Source: Tubiluchus corallicola
Lineage: Eukaryota; Priapulida; Priapulimorpha; Priapulimorphida; Tubiluchidae
Direction of reading: 5' to 3'
Assembly: GCA_030141605.1 (NCBI GenBank)
Contig: JAQGDQ010000187.1
Span: 196,501-260,500 of the forward strand
DNA length: 64,000 bases
The translations under genes were made by a program, and so were the position numbers. The notes beneath the pieces are model-generated. The model saw only the letters and a list, made by a program, of their open reading frames with translations, did not search any database and had not been told where the DNA came from. Within the stretch, counting starts at the first letter, position 1; every line of letters starts with the position of its first letter. Shown here piece by piece: positions 38,254-50,200 of this stretch.

Positions 38254-41200
38254 AAACAACGTTAATACACTAATCACCACTATGTGAAAACTACTAACAC
38301 TAGACTGTAGCAGTGGCTTGTCAACACCACCACCTTTAATGTACGGCACATTTTGCAAATTTCCATGTCTGTTGATAAGGAAGCCCATTTCCAAATGTGT
38401 CATCTTATGAATCCAGCTGTGTTGTTTCAATAAAACAGTTTGCACATGGGCTTTCTGGAAGCAAATTGTATTGATTTTGGGTAACGTCTCAATGTATGTT
38501 AATTAACAGTAATGTCAACGTTGCATGCTCACGTTTGAATGCTGTTAACTAACCATCTTTTGTCTTACACTAGAGTGTCTTCTTGAACGTGCTTGCTAAG
38601 AACAAATGTCAGCTAGAATTCCACGCTTTTACAAGCTACATCCATTATCAGATATTTTCCAACATCCGCTGTTATTCAGCTTACAGATAACATAATGTGC
38701 TTTATCTTTTGTTTGTACACGTATAAGCTCTTACTGGTACTTAAGTAAGTATTAACTAAAGGTTCGTTCAATCTTCACGATTTTTTTCAGTAAAAATAAT
38801 TTCAATTAACCGATGCGTCTTTTGCTCGCTTGTCCGTCGTTTCATTGTTCGCTTATTCATATTTTCGGCAAATGTGTGTCGCTAAGATTTTTTGTAAATC
38901 CCTGCACATGCCTCTTTGAACCCGAATTATCCATCTCGGGATGTAATCGTGCCGTTTCCTGACTGCCTATTCAAACTATATTTGTAAATTACTCAGTTAT
39001 TATCGCCATTCGGTACGTTCACTCTTGTACCGGTCCACCAATCTGCCGTCTTTTCTTTCACTCGCGTCATGTTTTCTCGTTTTTCACAGTTTAGCAACGG
39101 TACTCGGTTTCCGTCTTTTTTAGTTCTGTACAAGATAAGTCCATTATGGCTGTCATCCTATTATATAAGTGTACCGAATGACCTTCAGCGGTAATGAAGC
39201 TTAATGAAAAGTCGTTGAAAGCCTGTACATGCCAGATCATGGGATATCTGGTTACTGGCACTCTGTAATCCCAGTCTTATTAGTTTACAAACATCCACTT
39301 CTCAAAGTCTGCCAGTTCCAGTCGAAAAAGTTTTCTGCGTTTTTAGTCGTTTTGTAACTTTATTTCCTAAGCAGATTGATTTAAACGATCTATAAATGAC
39401 TATAATTGCAATAGGCCACATATTATTTCCATGTAATTTATATGCATTTTTATATAGTTTTTCTATATAGTTTCTTATGAGATCTTAATTGGGGATTTTT
39501 TATTGGTTTGATTCTGCCAATTACTTCAAAAAACTCGAAAAATAGGGCCTAGCTTATTGAGCAAAGGTTATTATAAGGTTTTCAGCGGGGGTGCACGATT
39601 TTGTCAAAATAGATTTACTAAAATGGCTGGGTAAAACTTACTTGAATTTTGGTTTATCGTAAGAAGAACAACAGAAGAACATCGACCCCAACGTCAACAA
39701 TCTCTAGCTAAGGAGGTGATTAGATATCTTTTTGTTCAGGCGAATTAAAAACCATTTTCCGTAGGTTGTATAGATAGTTTTTATAGAGCTTGGTCTCCGG
39801 TATCCCTGCAACACAAGATTTTTAGCTGTATTGCGTGTCGTGTCACATAGGTACACAGATGCATTTTTAAAAGGAAAAATTCTATAAAGCTACCCTTTTA
39901 TTAGAAGCATTTACCACAATTTAAACGTTATTTGCGAAATTATAATGCTACAGCATCAAAAATGTGCAAATCGCTGAAATGGAAGATAGTCAGCCTGCTT
40001 TAAAGTAATTGTGTGACTTTTGCCGTAGAATTAATTGGAGCCTTGCACTTTTACTTACCTACATTGGGCATGTGGAAAATAAATGCCCCAAAGCGCGCGA
40101 AGCCACTTTATTTGGAAAGCTCGTTCGCAGAACTCTTTGCCCTTCAGGCTTCTCACACAATCTTTTCTTTGACGTTGAATTTTCCTAGATATAATATGGT
40201 ATTGTGGCACTAATCTGCCTGACATGATTACCTTTTCTGTTGATGATGATGTCTACACGTCTAAGCCGATTATGAATGAGAAATATCTCAGTAACTCTCT
40301 CCTTCTGATAGGATTTACCGCGGTAGGTTCTTGAAATCCGAGCCCTGGCTGCTCCTGTTAAAACTCGCATGTTGTGTCTTAATAAAAAATACATTTCTTG
40401 TTTTTGCACTGTTTGTACTGGGCTATGTGGCTGCAGTTTTTCTGAAAAAGATGTGAAATTCTTGCTCACATAAAAATCCCTATGTGGCTGTATTGTTTTT
40501 TCACAGCCTTCTGGTGATTATGAGTTATTTAGGTTGTCTTGTCCCGGCCCCTTTCTCGTTCTTAGCATTGGTCGTTCTTACTCGACGAATTCACGTGCCC
40601 CCCCCCCCCTCCTGCAGTAACTAAGGTACCGTGAATTGATTTCGTTTCTGCAGGCACTATAGATTTTCCTTATTCTTTTGAAGGTTTTTCGTATTAGCAC
40701 TATGTAAAAAGAGTAACATAGTTAATATTTTTGGTATATTTGGCCCTGATTGCTTTGTTTGTAAAAAGAAATCATTGCAGGTTATTCTCATTCATTGTAG
40801 CAATTTCAAAAATAAAAAATAGCTTTGTTCGTTGTTAACAGTGTTTACAAATAATGATTTACATTTATTAATAACCTGCACATTTGACAAGTCGTATCCA
40901 AGAGCATTTTCCGAAGACAATGAAAGTTTTTTAATGCGTATAAGAATTATTGTCCTAGACTTTTTACGCCTCTTTACAATTACGGTCTCTGTAGTCCCTT
41001 TCATTTACTTTACACTAGTTTTTATTTATTTTTTATTTAAGTATATATTTATTTATATAGCTTTATATTGTTCAAAGGTCACGATTAACAGGATTAACTC
41101 AGAATTATTTCTGAGTTTTGAGATTTTTAACAGCAGTTGCAGAAGAGAAAGGCTAGCTAGCTATAAATGCGGCTTAGTTTGCTCGTCTGTCCGCTAGAGT

Positions 41201-42490
41201 CTAGTGGTTACAGAGAAAATGATCAGTGGGAAATAGTGCACCACGAATTTGTTTCACTTTTCGTCAGCTGAACTATGAACTTTAACTGAATAGTACGTGT
41301 TACGTTACTATGGTTGAATCTGGGTTGTACAGCTAGTATGAATGAGAAGGGATGAGATTCAAGGAAACATAAATAGCAGAAAATTTGCAGACGGGTTTCA
41401 AGAAGAATGCTTCTTTTTAATAGCACACGTTTTAACTACTTAGACTAAGGCTGTTTTTTCGGAATTCCGGTGTGGTTTCTGTAAATGATTTAGAACAACG
41501 CCAAGGGACAGTTTTGATCCAATTCAGTCTTCTAGCGGTAATCAGCAGCGGCGGCCTTGCTTCGGGTTTAGTCCCGGTGTAGTTAATTTCTGCTCTGCGT
41601 TCATTGATTAACTTCGCTTTGATGCCTTTAATTACGCTGGAATATCCGCTGTAGAAAACGATGGGGAAAGGTATATCGCAACGAGAGATTTGTGTTACAG
41701 CTGAAGGCAGAAAAAATAGAAAATGTCAGTACTGGGCAAATGCACTTTATTCATTAATGGCTCTTGAAGAGAAAAGGCCATGCATACCCTAGTTCAGTAT
41801 AACAACAATAAACGTACTTTTTTGAGGCACACGTGCCCATTTACCGTCCACACATATTCGACATACACATGTCTGGGGATCTTTTTGTGTTTGTTGTTAT
41901 TTTATTATCGTTTCATCACTCAAAAGGTGCAAGTTACTGAAATGTAGAAATTTCAAAATGGTATAACGTAAAGAAGTTTGTTGTCAGTAAACGAAACGTC
42001 GTTTTTCTGTGAATGAAATTTTAAATTTCTCTTGTAGTCTATCGTTTCTTGTATTGATATTATGTCAGACCAAGTTTGCCACACGCTAGCCGGTTTATTC
42101 CAAAACTCTCTATGGATACTTACGGCCATTAATGCTAAACAATAAGGAACATAAGTTGTAATCAATTTCTATGTTAAATGTATGATATCCGCGTACATCA
42201 GGTTAAAATATAGCACGTTCAAGGATTATCTAACGCTTTGCTTTCCAGTATTATGTTGCTGCGGTTTAGTTTTTTTCATATAGTTTAAGAACTAAGTCTG
42301 TTAAACACAAATAGCCGCTTTTTCGAATGTTAAGTGGTTTGGATTGCGCGAGTAATAATAATACGATGACTATACGTATTTGAACTGATTTACATGTTCG
42401 ATTTGGATTTCTAAAATGTCATTGCATTTTAATTGCCATGATAAATTACAGAATTGCTAGATAACTGTGATTACTGGTTTCTTCTGATTT
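38253..42490. other. No supported gene
   Basis: Short ORFs only. A run of 12 cytosines lies at 40598-40609. No transposon motif recognised. The 121-codon ORF at 40832-41197 is Ile/Phe/Leu-rich and AT-driven, with no recognisable domain. Confidence 0.45.
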
Positions 42491-42493
42491 CAG

Positions 42494-42633
42494 AAATCAA
42501 TATGTCAGTAAGGTCACCTCAAGGTCATAAATTTAATTGCTACTGCAAGGACACCGATTCATTAATGAAAATGATACTGGCCTATAAACAGCGTGCCTAT
42601 TTATCTTCATCTCGTCAAGGAGGCTTATTTGAT
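42494..42633 (+). CDS. Candidate internal exon (weak)
   Basis: A good acceptor (TTTCTTCTGATTTCAG, ending at 42493) and a donor (GAT/GTAAGA, GT at 42634) enclose 140 bases. One frame is open throughout (2 bases, then 46 codons). The peptide is of normal composition (for example CKDTDSLMKMILAYKQRAYL). Entry would be phase 1 and exit phase 0, so it cannot follow the 15356 exon, which leaves two bases. No homology is recognised and chance is likely. Confidence 0.15.
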
Positions 42634-43358
42634 GTAAGACGAGAGCTCAAGCTGTTTCATTTCCTCGTGATAGTTCGCATAAAATGAGATAAATGTTTTC
42701 TGTGCATGAAATTTGTATGAACTTTCCCGCTGTTTGTTGCATTTACCATAACGCTGTAAATAATTTTATAAATTTTATATGAACCATGGAATCAGCGGGC
42801 TTCGTGCTTTTTGCATTCTAATGATTCCTGGATCACCACAAGTCATGTGGGCATGTGGAGATGGATTAGTCAACAACGAACAAAAAAGTGGAAAGATTTG
42901 AAATTATTACGAATCCAAAATAGCACGGCATTCGCCTTGAACATCTCGTGTTTCCGACACTGGCGAACTTAAAAATAAATTGCTGCTTTAGCTCAGTGCG
43001 ATTTGCCTTCTCTTCGGCACTTACATTTCCTTGAGAAGTCTAACATGTAGCGTTATGTCAGGTCTTTTTGATTACCATTGTTAACACCGATTAGTTATGT
43101 GGATGTAGCAGCTGATACAGTGTCTTATCATTAGTACAAGTGCTAACGTGTGCATTAAATTCTACATGCACCTGATTAATTTATCACAATAATCTAAGAC
43201 ACTGTTCGTTCTCCAAGTGTATTTGTTTCTACAATACGCCATTTTCTGCACTTTATATTTTAACACGCCATTTTCTGCGTAACTATTAAACCATTCATGA
43301 TAAATTATATATCAAACCTATCGTCTCGGCCTCCTACTGTTTCTGTAGGTTGTTCATT
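42634..43358. other. No gene seen
   Basis: AT-rich spacer. A small local repeat (ACGCCATTTTCTGC, preceded by TTTTAAC or ACAAT) occurs twice at about 43235-43280. Confidence 0.5.
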
Positions 43359-43799
43359 TTTTGTTCCGGGCCGTGCAAGAGGAACGGAGGAGGAAAACCA
43401 AAATGGTCTTTTTACCTGTTTTTCGGCAAAACTTGTAAAATTGCGAAGAATGGGATCGCGAGAGATGGTGTGCTATATATCGTCGGAAAGAGCTTTCAAC
43501 GTAGAGTGTAAAAAGTAATAGCTCAGTTTTCCGAAAGGCAAACCAGCTCCCCCAATAAGCGTTTTTCCTAACCCATCCACCCAAATTATCAGAAAAATGT
43601 GCAAACAAGCCCTAAAAAATCGGTTTTTGAAGCTGTTTGTGCGACTTGGAAAAAAGAAGCACATTTCTGGAAAAATAAACGAAATGGTCTATGAAATGCA
43701 AATATATCGCTTAAAGAGATGTACACTTAATGAAATACGACAGGTGTATTTCAGAGTTCTTTTTCAAATTTCCCCATTTGCGCGTTATTTTGTTCCGGG
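43359..43799. repeat. Segment bounded by 12-bp direct repeats (possible insertion)
   Basis: TTTTGTTCCGGG occurs at 43359-43370 and 43788-43799. The intervening 417 bases differ in texture from the flanks and contain overlapping ORFs of 63-84 codons on both strands, none recognised. It could be an inserted repeat unit, but no terminal inverted repeats are seen. Confidence 0.3.
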
Positions 43800-43872
43800 T
43801 TGTTCCTGTGAGAATGCCTAGTGGATTAAATGCCTATGTAACCCCCAACAGACATTGAAGTTCTTTTTAATG

Positions 43873-44013
<141 letters not shown>

Positions 44014-44177
44014 ACAAAGAATTTATGGTTATAATTAAACAAAAGAGAATTATAAATTAAATAACTTACTTTTTCTGGCGAATTTCGAGCGCGTGCATTG
44101 TCCGTGCATTGGCGCGAGTGAGCGAGACTGACGTACGAGGTACGGAAAGCTTCTTTGGTTCCCGATGTTTGTTTTAC

Positions 44178-44226
44178 CGATCTTTGGTGACCTAGTGACT
44201 GTACTCATAACGTCATTCGTCTTGCG
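44178..44226 (+). repeat. 49-bp direct repeat, left copy
   Basis: Runs from CGATCTTTGGTGACCTAG to CATTCGTCTTGCG. It matches 44641-44689 with three differences, all T/C. Confidence 0.85.
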
Positions 44227-44479
44227 TACAGTACAATAACAGATAAAGGCACTGTTGCTTAATACGTATAATAAAAGCTACTAAAAACACGCCATTTATT
44301 TCATTTTATTAACAAAACTAAAATAATGGACATACAAAAATTGCTTAATATGGAATAGAATATTCTTGCCGCACGAATTTAAACTCCTTGTTTTTTAATA
44401 TTATAAACAATAAAATAAACGCAAAAAAGATGTTTTCGGACACGCGTGCAGTATACTGGACAGACATATTCAGTTTTAA
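44225..44479 (+). repeat. Dispersed repeat A, copy 2
   Basis: Second copy of the 34713-34981 repeat, same orientation. It begins exactly where the left 49-bp direct repeat ends. It has small deletions (for example around GAATATTCTTGCCGC) relative to copy 1. Confidence 0.8.
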
Positions 44480-44510
44480 AGGGACCAGGGACCATTGAAA
44501 GCACCAGGAA

Positions 44511-44635
44511 AGATACCTGATGCCAGACTTGCAGTCCTCTGCTTAGTACCTGCCAAACGACTTTTATTATGGACCGTTAGACCTTTGTTATGGTTTAGCC
44601 CAGGCGCATCGGAACATTACTAGTGCCGGACTTGG
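44511..44635 (+). repeat. Dispersed repeat B, copy 2
   Basis: Matches 36647-36756, with a short internal duplication-like insertion between TTTTATTATGG and TTGTTATGG. It lies directly downstream of repeat A and upstream of the second 49-bp direct repeat. Confidence 0.8.
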
Positions 44636-44640
44636 TGACA

Positions 44641-44689
44641 CGATCTTTGGTGACCTAGCGACTGTATTCATAACGTCATTCGTCCTGCG
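44641..44689 (+). repeat. 49-bp direct repeat, right copy
   Basis: Second copy of 44178-44226 (46 of 49 identical by eye), so repeats A and B here are bracketed by direct repeats about 414 bp apart. Confidence 0.85.
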
Positions 44690-45474
44690 AAAAAATTAAT
44701 GGCGGTCCTTCAAATTTAATACCGCTAACAACGAAGTGATGAAAATCTTAAGAAACAAGTTTTACAGTATGTTTGTATTAAAATAAATATATTGTAATAA
44801 GAGTAGGATTTTATGTTGTAAAAGTTTAGTGTATATTATAGTGAGGATTTACTTTGACTTAAATATATTAAAAAACAGACGAAAATAATAGCCATACTCA
44901 AATATTTTAGTTTGTACTAATAATGAAGTTTCAAATAATTAAAAATATACATGAATTGTTTTCCTACTTTAGATGTTCATTAACTGAGACAAGCTAATGC
45001 ACTGTAGACAGAATTCTTTTTTTCACTTAATAGCGTGTCTTATTCACATTAACCGTTATAGTCAAAGACATGTTCTACGTCAATAAAAATTGGATATCGC
45101 CCTATGAGATGGTATTACATTAGGCAAATTTCATGTGCTGCAGTTACGTTAGGCTTTAAACAAACCAAAACAGATTGCTTGCATAAATCAATATGCAATT
45201 TGTTTTTCGTCGTTCTGCATTGTGATGACATTTTGAACAAAGATATCTGTCAATAAAATATCAAGTCAGGATTGTTGATAAGGGATGTCATCAAGAACCA
45301 TAAATTTACTAAGAGAATGTTGGTTGCCTTTTGCATTTCCTCTTAGGGAAAATGCGAGACGTTATTAGTATGATATATTACGATTTTATTCGAGAAGAGA
45401 CTATTTTTATAATTTGTTTTACAAGTCTTCAGAGAAGTTTAAATTCTGCTGAGGGAATTAAATCAAATTCAAGA
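44690..45474. other. No gene seen
   Basis: AT-rich DNA without ORFs of note. Confidence 0.5.
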
Positions 45475-45492
45475 CACACACACACACACACC
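45475..45492 (+). repeat. (AC)9 at the 3' end of an antisense LINE
   Basis: A short dinucleotide array immediately left of the antisense LINE's inferred 3' end; on the element's strand it reads (GT)n. Confidence 0.7.
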
Positions 45493-46640
45493 ATGAATTG
45501 TTGCTAGTGTTTTATTTTATCTTTCAAGAAATGATGCACTTCATCATTGATCATTTGGTTTCTTTTTGTTGGGTTACATGATAGGCCTGATAAGAAATCT
45601 TCTATATAAAATATACATAGGTTATTGACAAATTCAGCATTTTTTACAGCCAAGTAAAATAACAAAAACGTAATATATAAAACAATTTGTCCATTGACAA
45701 GCGAGACGCATTACAACAAATATAATTTTAGTGTAATATTAATTGCAGTCGTGAATATTTACATGCGTGTGAAAATTAATTAAAGATCATTATTTTCACA
45801 AACTTTATCAAGTTTATACAAATATTTGGCTTTGTTTACAGTATGTTATGTCATGAAAGAGTTGATATGTTCAACATCGTCAGCATCTTTAGTTTCGGGA
45901 CATTCTAAGACCGCATGAGTAAGGGTCTGAACAACATTCACAAACTGACACATTCTATTTTCCCGTCTGGTCTTGCTCCACCTGCCAGTCTCAAGTCGTA
46001 GGTGGTGATTTCCTACTCTGAATATTTGAAATGATTATCTTGTAATGTTCGGTAAGAACGCTCTTATCATAAAGTAAGGAAGGTTTAGTCAGCTCGAGGT
46101 TTATACTACAGTATACACCGTGTTTCGAGTCTGGGTCATTTCTGAACGCGAGAAGTCGTTGGCGGGCTTTATCTATATATTTATTATCAAAAGTCTTCAT
46201 TTTGCTGCCAGTACTGAAAATTCGAAACTCATTGTTCTCGTAATGTTGAACACATATTTGATGCGTTATCTACGAGCAATGTTTAAAAGTCTACAGATAT
46301 GACTATCAGGGATATCACGACAATATTTACTGATCTTTAGCCAATAATTAAGCTGCAGTGATCTACCTTTTCCCTAAAGTGGTTTGCTATCACTTTCAAT
46401 ATATACCATCTCGTTAATAGTATTCTGATTAGTACCTAAAGCAATTTTTAATGCTTTTCTATGTAATTCTTTAGTTTAGCAAGAGGAGCACTACTCCAGT
46501 TTTCAGTAGAGTACAAAAGTGATGAAATAACACAGGCATTTAAAATTTTCATTTTTACATCAAAAAGAGCATTACGATGCCGCGACACAAAGTTGGCAAA
46601 TCTAACATTGTGCAATCTAAATGCATTCATATGCTTTCAG
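45493..46640 (-). mobile_element. 5'-truncated LINE, C-terminal end, antisense
   Basis: The minus strand reads, from the right, NAFRLHNVRFANFVSR, then VKMKILNACVISSLLYSTENW (46630-46450). This is the LINE segment after the RT palm, where a LLYGCESW-type motif is usual. Further down comes the 69-codon frame at 46200-45991, then a LETGRW...RRENRMC cysteine-containing ending near 45990-45900. Frameshifts and stops separate the pieces. The 3' UTR runs to about 45493, next to an AC/GT array. RT and endonuclease domains are absent. Confidence 0.8.
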
Positions 46641-46981
46641 ATGTAAGAACAGTAGTTTTACTAACGGCAGTCTTTTTCCATGTTTGATTATGTTTCGTAC
46701 ATTTGTTGTCGACTCTATAACCCACGGCCCGACTTCGGCGTGGCTATCTGTAGGGTGTAGACTTGTTTATCAGAGCTTTGCTTGCGTCACTTCGCCTCGT
46801 AAAAACAAACACTTGGCTTCATAATAATTACGTAATACTTAAAAACTGCGAGCATAAAATAACGCTGTAATTACGCCTAAATCGATAAAACCTTCTTGTA
46901 TGAGATTTATGCATGAAATTTTAATGTCAAACAAAAACTTCTTATAAGAAGCAATTTTAGTGTCAAACACAAGGCTGTATG
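46641..46981. other. No gene seen
   Basis: Short spacer between the antisense LINE and the hAT MITE. Confidence 0.5.
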
Positions 46982-46989
46982 GGTTAGCC

Positions 46990-47225
46990 CAGTGGTTCCC
47001 AAAGTAGGGGTAAATTACCCCCCGGGGGTAATATGGTTTTGGGGGGGTAACGGGCACCCCTCTGAAAATTTTTAAAACTTCGCTCGGAATGCATTTTACG
47101 TAGTTTTCTTCTTGAAGAGAAGTGTGTTTACTTTTTGAGTTGGAGAAGTAGTACTAGGTGGGGGTAATGGACACGACCGGGTTTCCCGATTTGGGTAACG
47201 GTCCGAGAAAGTTTGGGAACCACTG
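46990..47225. mobile_element. hAT-type MITE with perfect TIRs and 8-bp target duplication
   Basis: Perfect 14-bp terminal inverted repeats CAGTGGTTCCCAAA (46990-47003) and TTTGGGAACCACTG (47212-47225) bound a 236-bp element. The identical 8-bp sequence GGTTAGCC flanks both ends (46982-46989 and 47226-47233). An 8-bp duplication with CAGTGGTTC-type ends is diagnostic of hAT-superfamily transposition. The interior has G-rich and C-rich runs (CCCCCCGGGGG) and no transposase, so movement depended on an autonomous element elsewhere. The intact ends and duplication suggest a fairly young insertion. Confidence 0.93.
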
Positions 47226-47233
47226 GGTTAGCC

Positions 47234-50200
47234 AAACAATAATTATTGTTCTTGTTTACCGAAATATACACGATTTCTTTCTTTTATAATAATTAAAAAT
47301 TTTAGCAGCCAAGTAGGTGTCTTAATCTCAATAGAAGTTTTACAAAGGTAGGAAAGTCTTAGTACGTAATACGTGAATTTTGGTGGGGGTTGGGGAGGGG
47401 TGATGGAGCTGATGATGATGATGGAGCTGTAATTAACTGTATTTCCTGCCTCCCTTAGATGAATCACGTCTCGAAATAATTTAGCCCAATTTTATCTAAA
47501 CTTCAGATTTGCAGCTGGTAGGGAAATTTTGATTAGAGGTTTGCATATACGCTAAATTATTGGTATGTGCAGAATGTGACGGCCCTTCCTAAAGCGCGTG
47601 TTAAGGGTTCTGTGTTATTTCCCTAACGTGTAATGTCGTCACTGTTGTGATGTAATATTTAGAAGAAATTGACAATCTCTAGTAGTCTAAATAAACTGGG
47701 CATTAAATTCAATTGCTTTATTTAATTAAAAATACAATATGCATGAAAAAAACTGTGCACAGATCATTGAAGCAAAACTGTACAAGTATATACGAGGCAT
47801 ACAAGCATACCGGTACCGGGTTTACCACGTCGGAGTTCCAGTCCTGGCATTAACTGCGTCACCATTCCATTTCCATTCCATGAAGATGGTTTCATCACAA
47901 GACTTTGTAAACATATGTGCAACATTTCATTCCATTCCATTCCATGCGTTATCGATTCATACCATACCATCCGTCATTCGATTCTACCAAGTTCCGACAG
48001 CCGCTGGCAGTTCACCTCGAGGACCACCACCCCTTCGCCTCACCACTGACACGATAGCTACAAATTCCTCGTGAGTCTAGCTTGCTCGACTCCGTCTGCC
48101 AACTTGCTGGGAGTCTCGCCAATACAAGTCTAGATTAAGTTCCGTATTCCATTGACCATATTAACATGCCGTTTCTATTCCGTTTATATCATTTGAGGAA
48201 GTTCCACAATAGTATAAATCAAAACATCTCAATCAATCTCGTTAGAGATGTTCGAACTGAGCAGTGTGGGCAGACTTTAGACGTGCCTGCCACACGCAAC
48301 AATACGCTCAGAAACCAAGTATCAACTGTCCAGGTAGATCGAGAAATTCACTTCTCCACGACCTGTAGGAATCACCTGTGTTTATGCATTTTTAAAATAA
48401 CCAATGAGAGGCAAGTATGCATTTAACATAACTAGGTTACCTGTGCCGATTTCACAGCTGTACATACGCAAAACTAAACTGCTTCATCTGTTCACCTCGT
48501 AAAGAAGTATTTTAAGTTCAAATAACTCAGTACTATAATATTGCAACATATCAATATTAATCTAATTGTTAAGAATAAAAATAAAACAGTGTTTATTTGG
48601 CTTGCGCAGGCATTCAAAATAAAAGATCAAGCTTGGACAGTAGTACGTCCGATAGTGCACGAAGATAGGGCGCTATCACACAGAACAAACTGATTGTATC
48701 CCCCGTCTCCTTGTGGTTTAGTCCATGGATGTTACCCTATTTTTTGGAAGAGCATTTTAACCTTTTGGCTATTGTTCTAGATTTTTGTCATTGTTTGCCG
48801 CATTTTCAGCATTCATTCGTGCAAGATTGCATCTCTGCCGCTTGTTTGTTTTGGTGATAGTCTTGTTTTCCCGAAAAGTTCCTGAAGGCTACAGCGAATG
48901 TGCCATGGTGTTATTTTACCCATGCGGTTCGAGCGGAAATAGTTGTCGCCGAGCCTGTGCAAAAGAAAAAGAAACAATTATAGAGCGCCCATGGCGTTGA
49001 GGAAGCCAGTGTTTGAAAATTTTACCACATGGCTTCGCAATGTTTTTGCCGTGAGTTTTAGATGCGCCTCCTATTAAGTTATACTGTTCCTTTTTCTCTC
49101 GCGATTTGTGGTGCATTTGTTTATTTGTTCCAAGTCTGAGGTGCACTTTACTAATTAGTTTAGTGACTTTTTTCAATTTGGCATTGCCTGCATGGGGCTG
49201 TGCAGTGCCATGAATTATTGTTGGACTGATCTATTTGAACACAAACTGTTTCAGAATATGGAATTAAATAAAATTTACTCCGTTGGCGACGCATTTACGA
49301 AAGGTTTTATTACACTGTATCCAAATTTAACTGGAACAATCTACTAAACGAGTATGAAACATGATACTAGGAAGAAAAGCTAGCGGGTTTCTGGAAATCA
49401 CATATTGTTCTTCCTCAAATATGAGTAATATCACAATCACAGGATCTCATAAAAATCTGCTTAAACATTGGCTTGTTTGTAATGTTTAGTTTTTGAATGA
49501 ATCGCAAAAGCCTTTTAATATCAAATCTAACATTTCAATCGATTTTGTTAGAACGGCACTGTGGCTGGGGACATTTAACTTTTCTCAAATCTAGATGCGA
49601 CCTAGATAGAGTTTGTTTTAATTTGCTTATTAATTTACTTGAAACTGATTAATTAATTTAATTTAACTGTATCAGACGCTCAGCATCAATTTTAAATTGA
49701 CACAGAAATGTAACAGATAATACAAGTGAGTAAAAAAATTAGGTGTGTTCTTTGTTCTTTATTGTTTAATTAGTGTTAAATCATATTTATTGCATTAAAT
49801 GATTACATCTTAAGGTGTTTAATTACCAAATTTGTCAATATTAAATAGTGATTTTTATGTAAAAGAAAATATATTAGGAAATTTAAATAATTAGAGTAAC
49901 TTCGTGAACAGTGAAAATGTAGCCAATAAATAAGTTCATCTGTAAACTGAACTGCATTATTTAAAAGTCAATTTAAAAATCAACTTGATTTCATACTCTA
50001 ATGGCTTTGACATCTACAGTGCGACATCTACTGACTAAATATTGACATTTTGCTCTTGGTATTATAAAGCAACTAACCATATGACGTGCCTAATGCAATT
50101 AAGTGGGAAAATGTCAAAAATAATTGCCGTTATTAAGGAAGAATGAGATTATTAGGTTAATGGGTGGTTGTTCGAAGGAATTCGACACTGAAACTGCATT

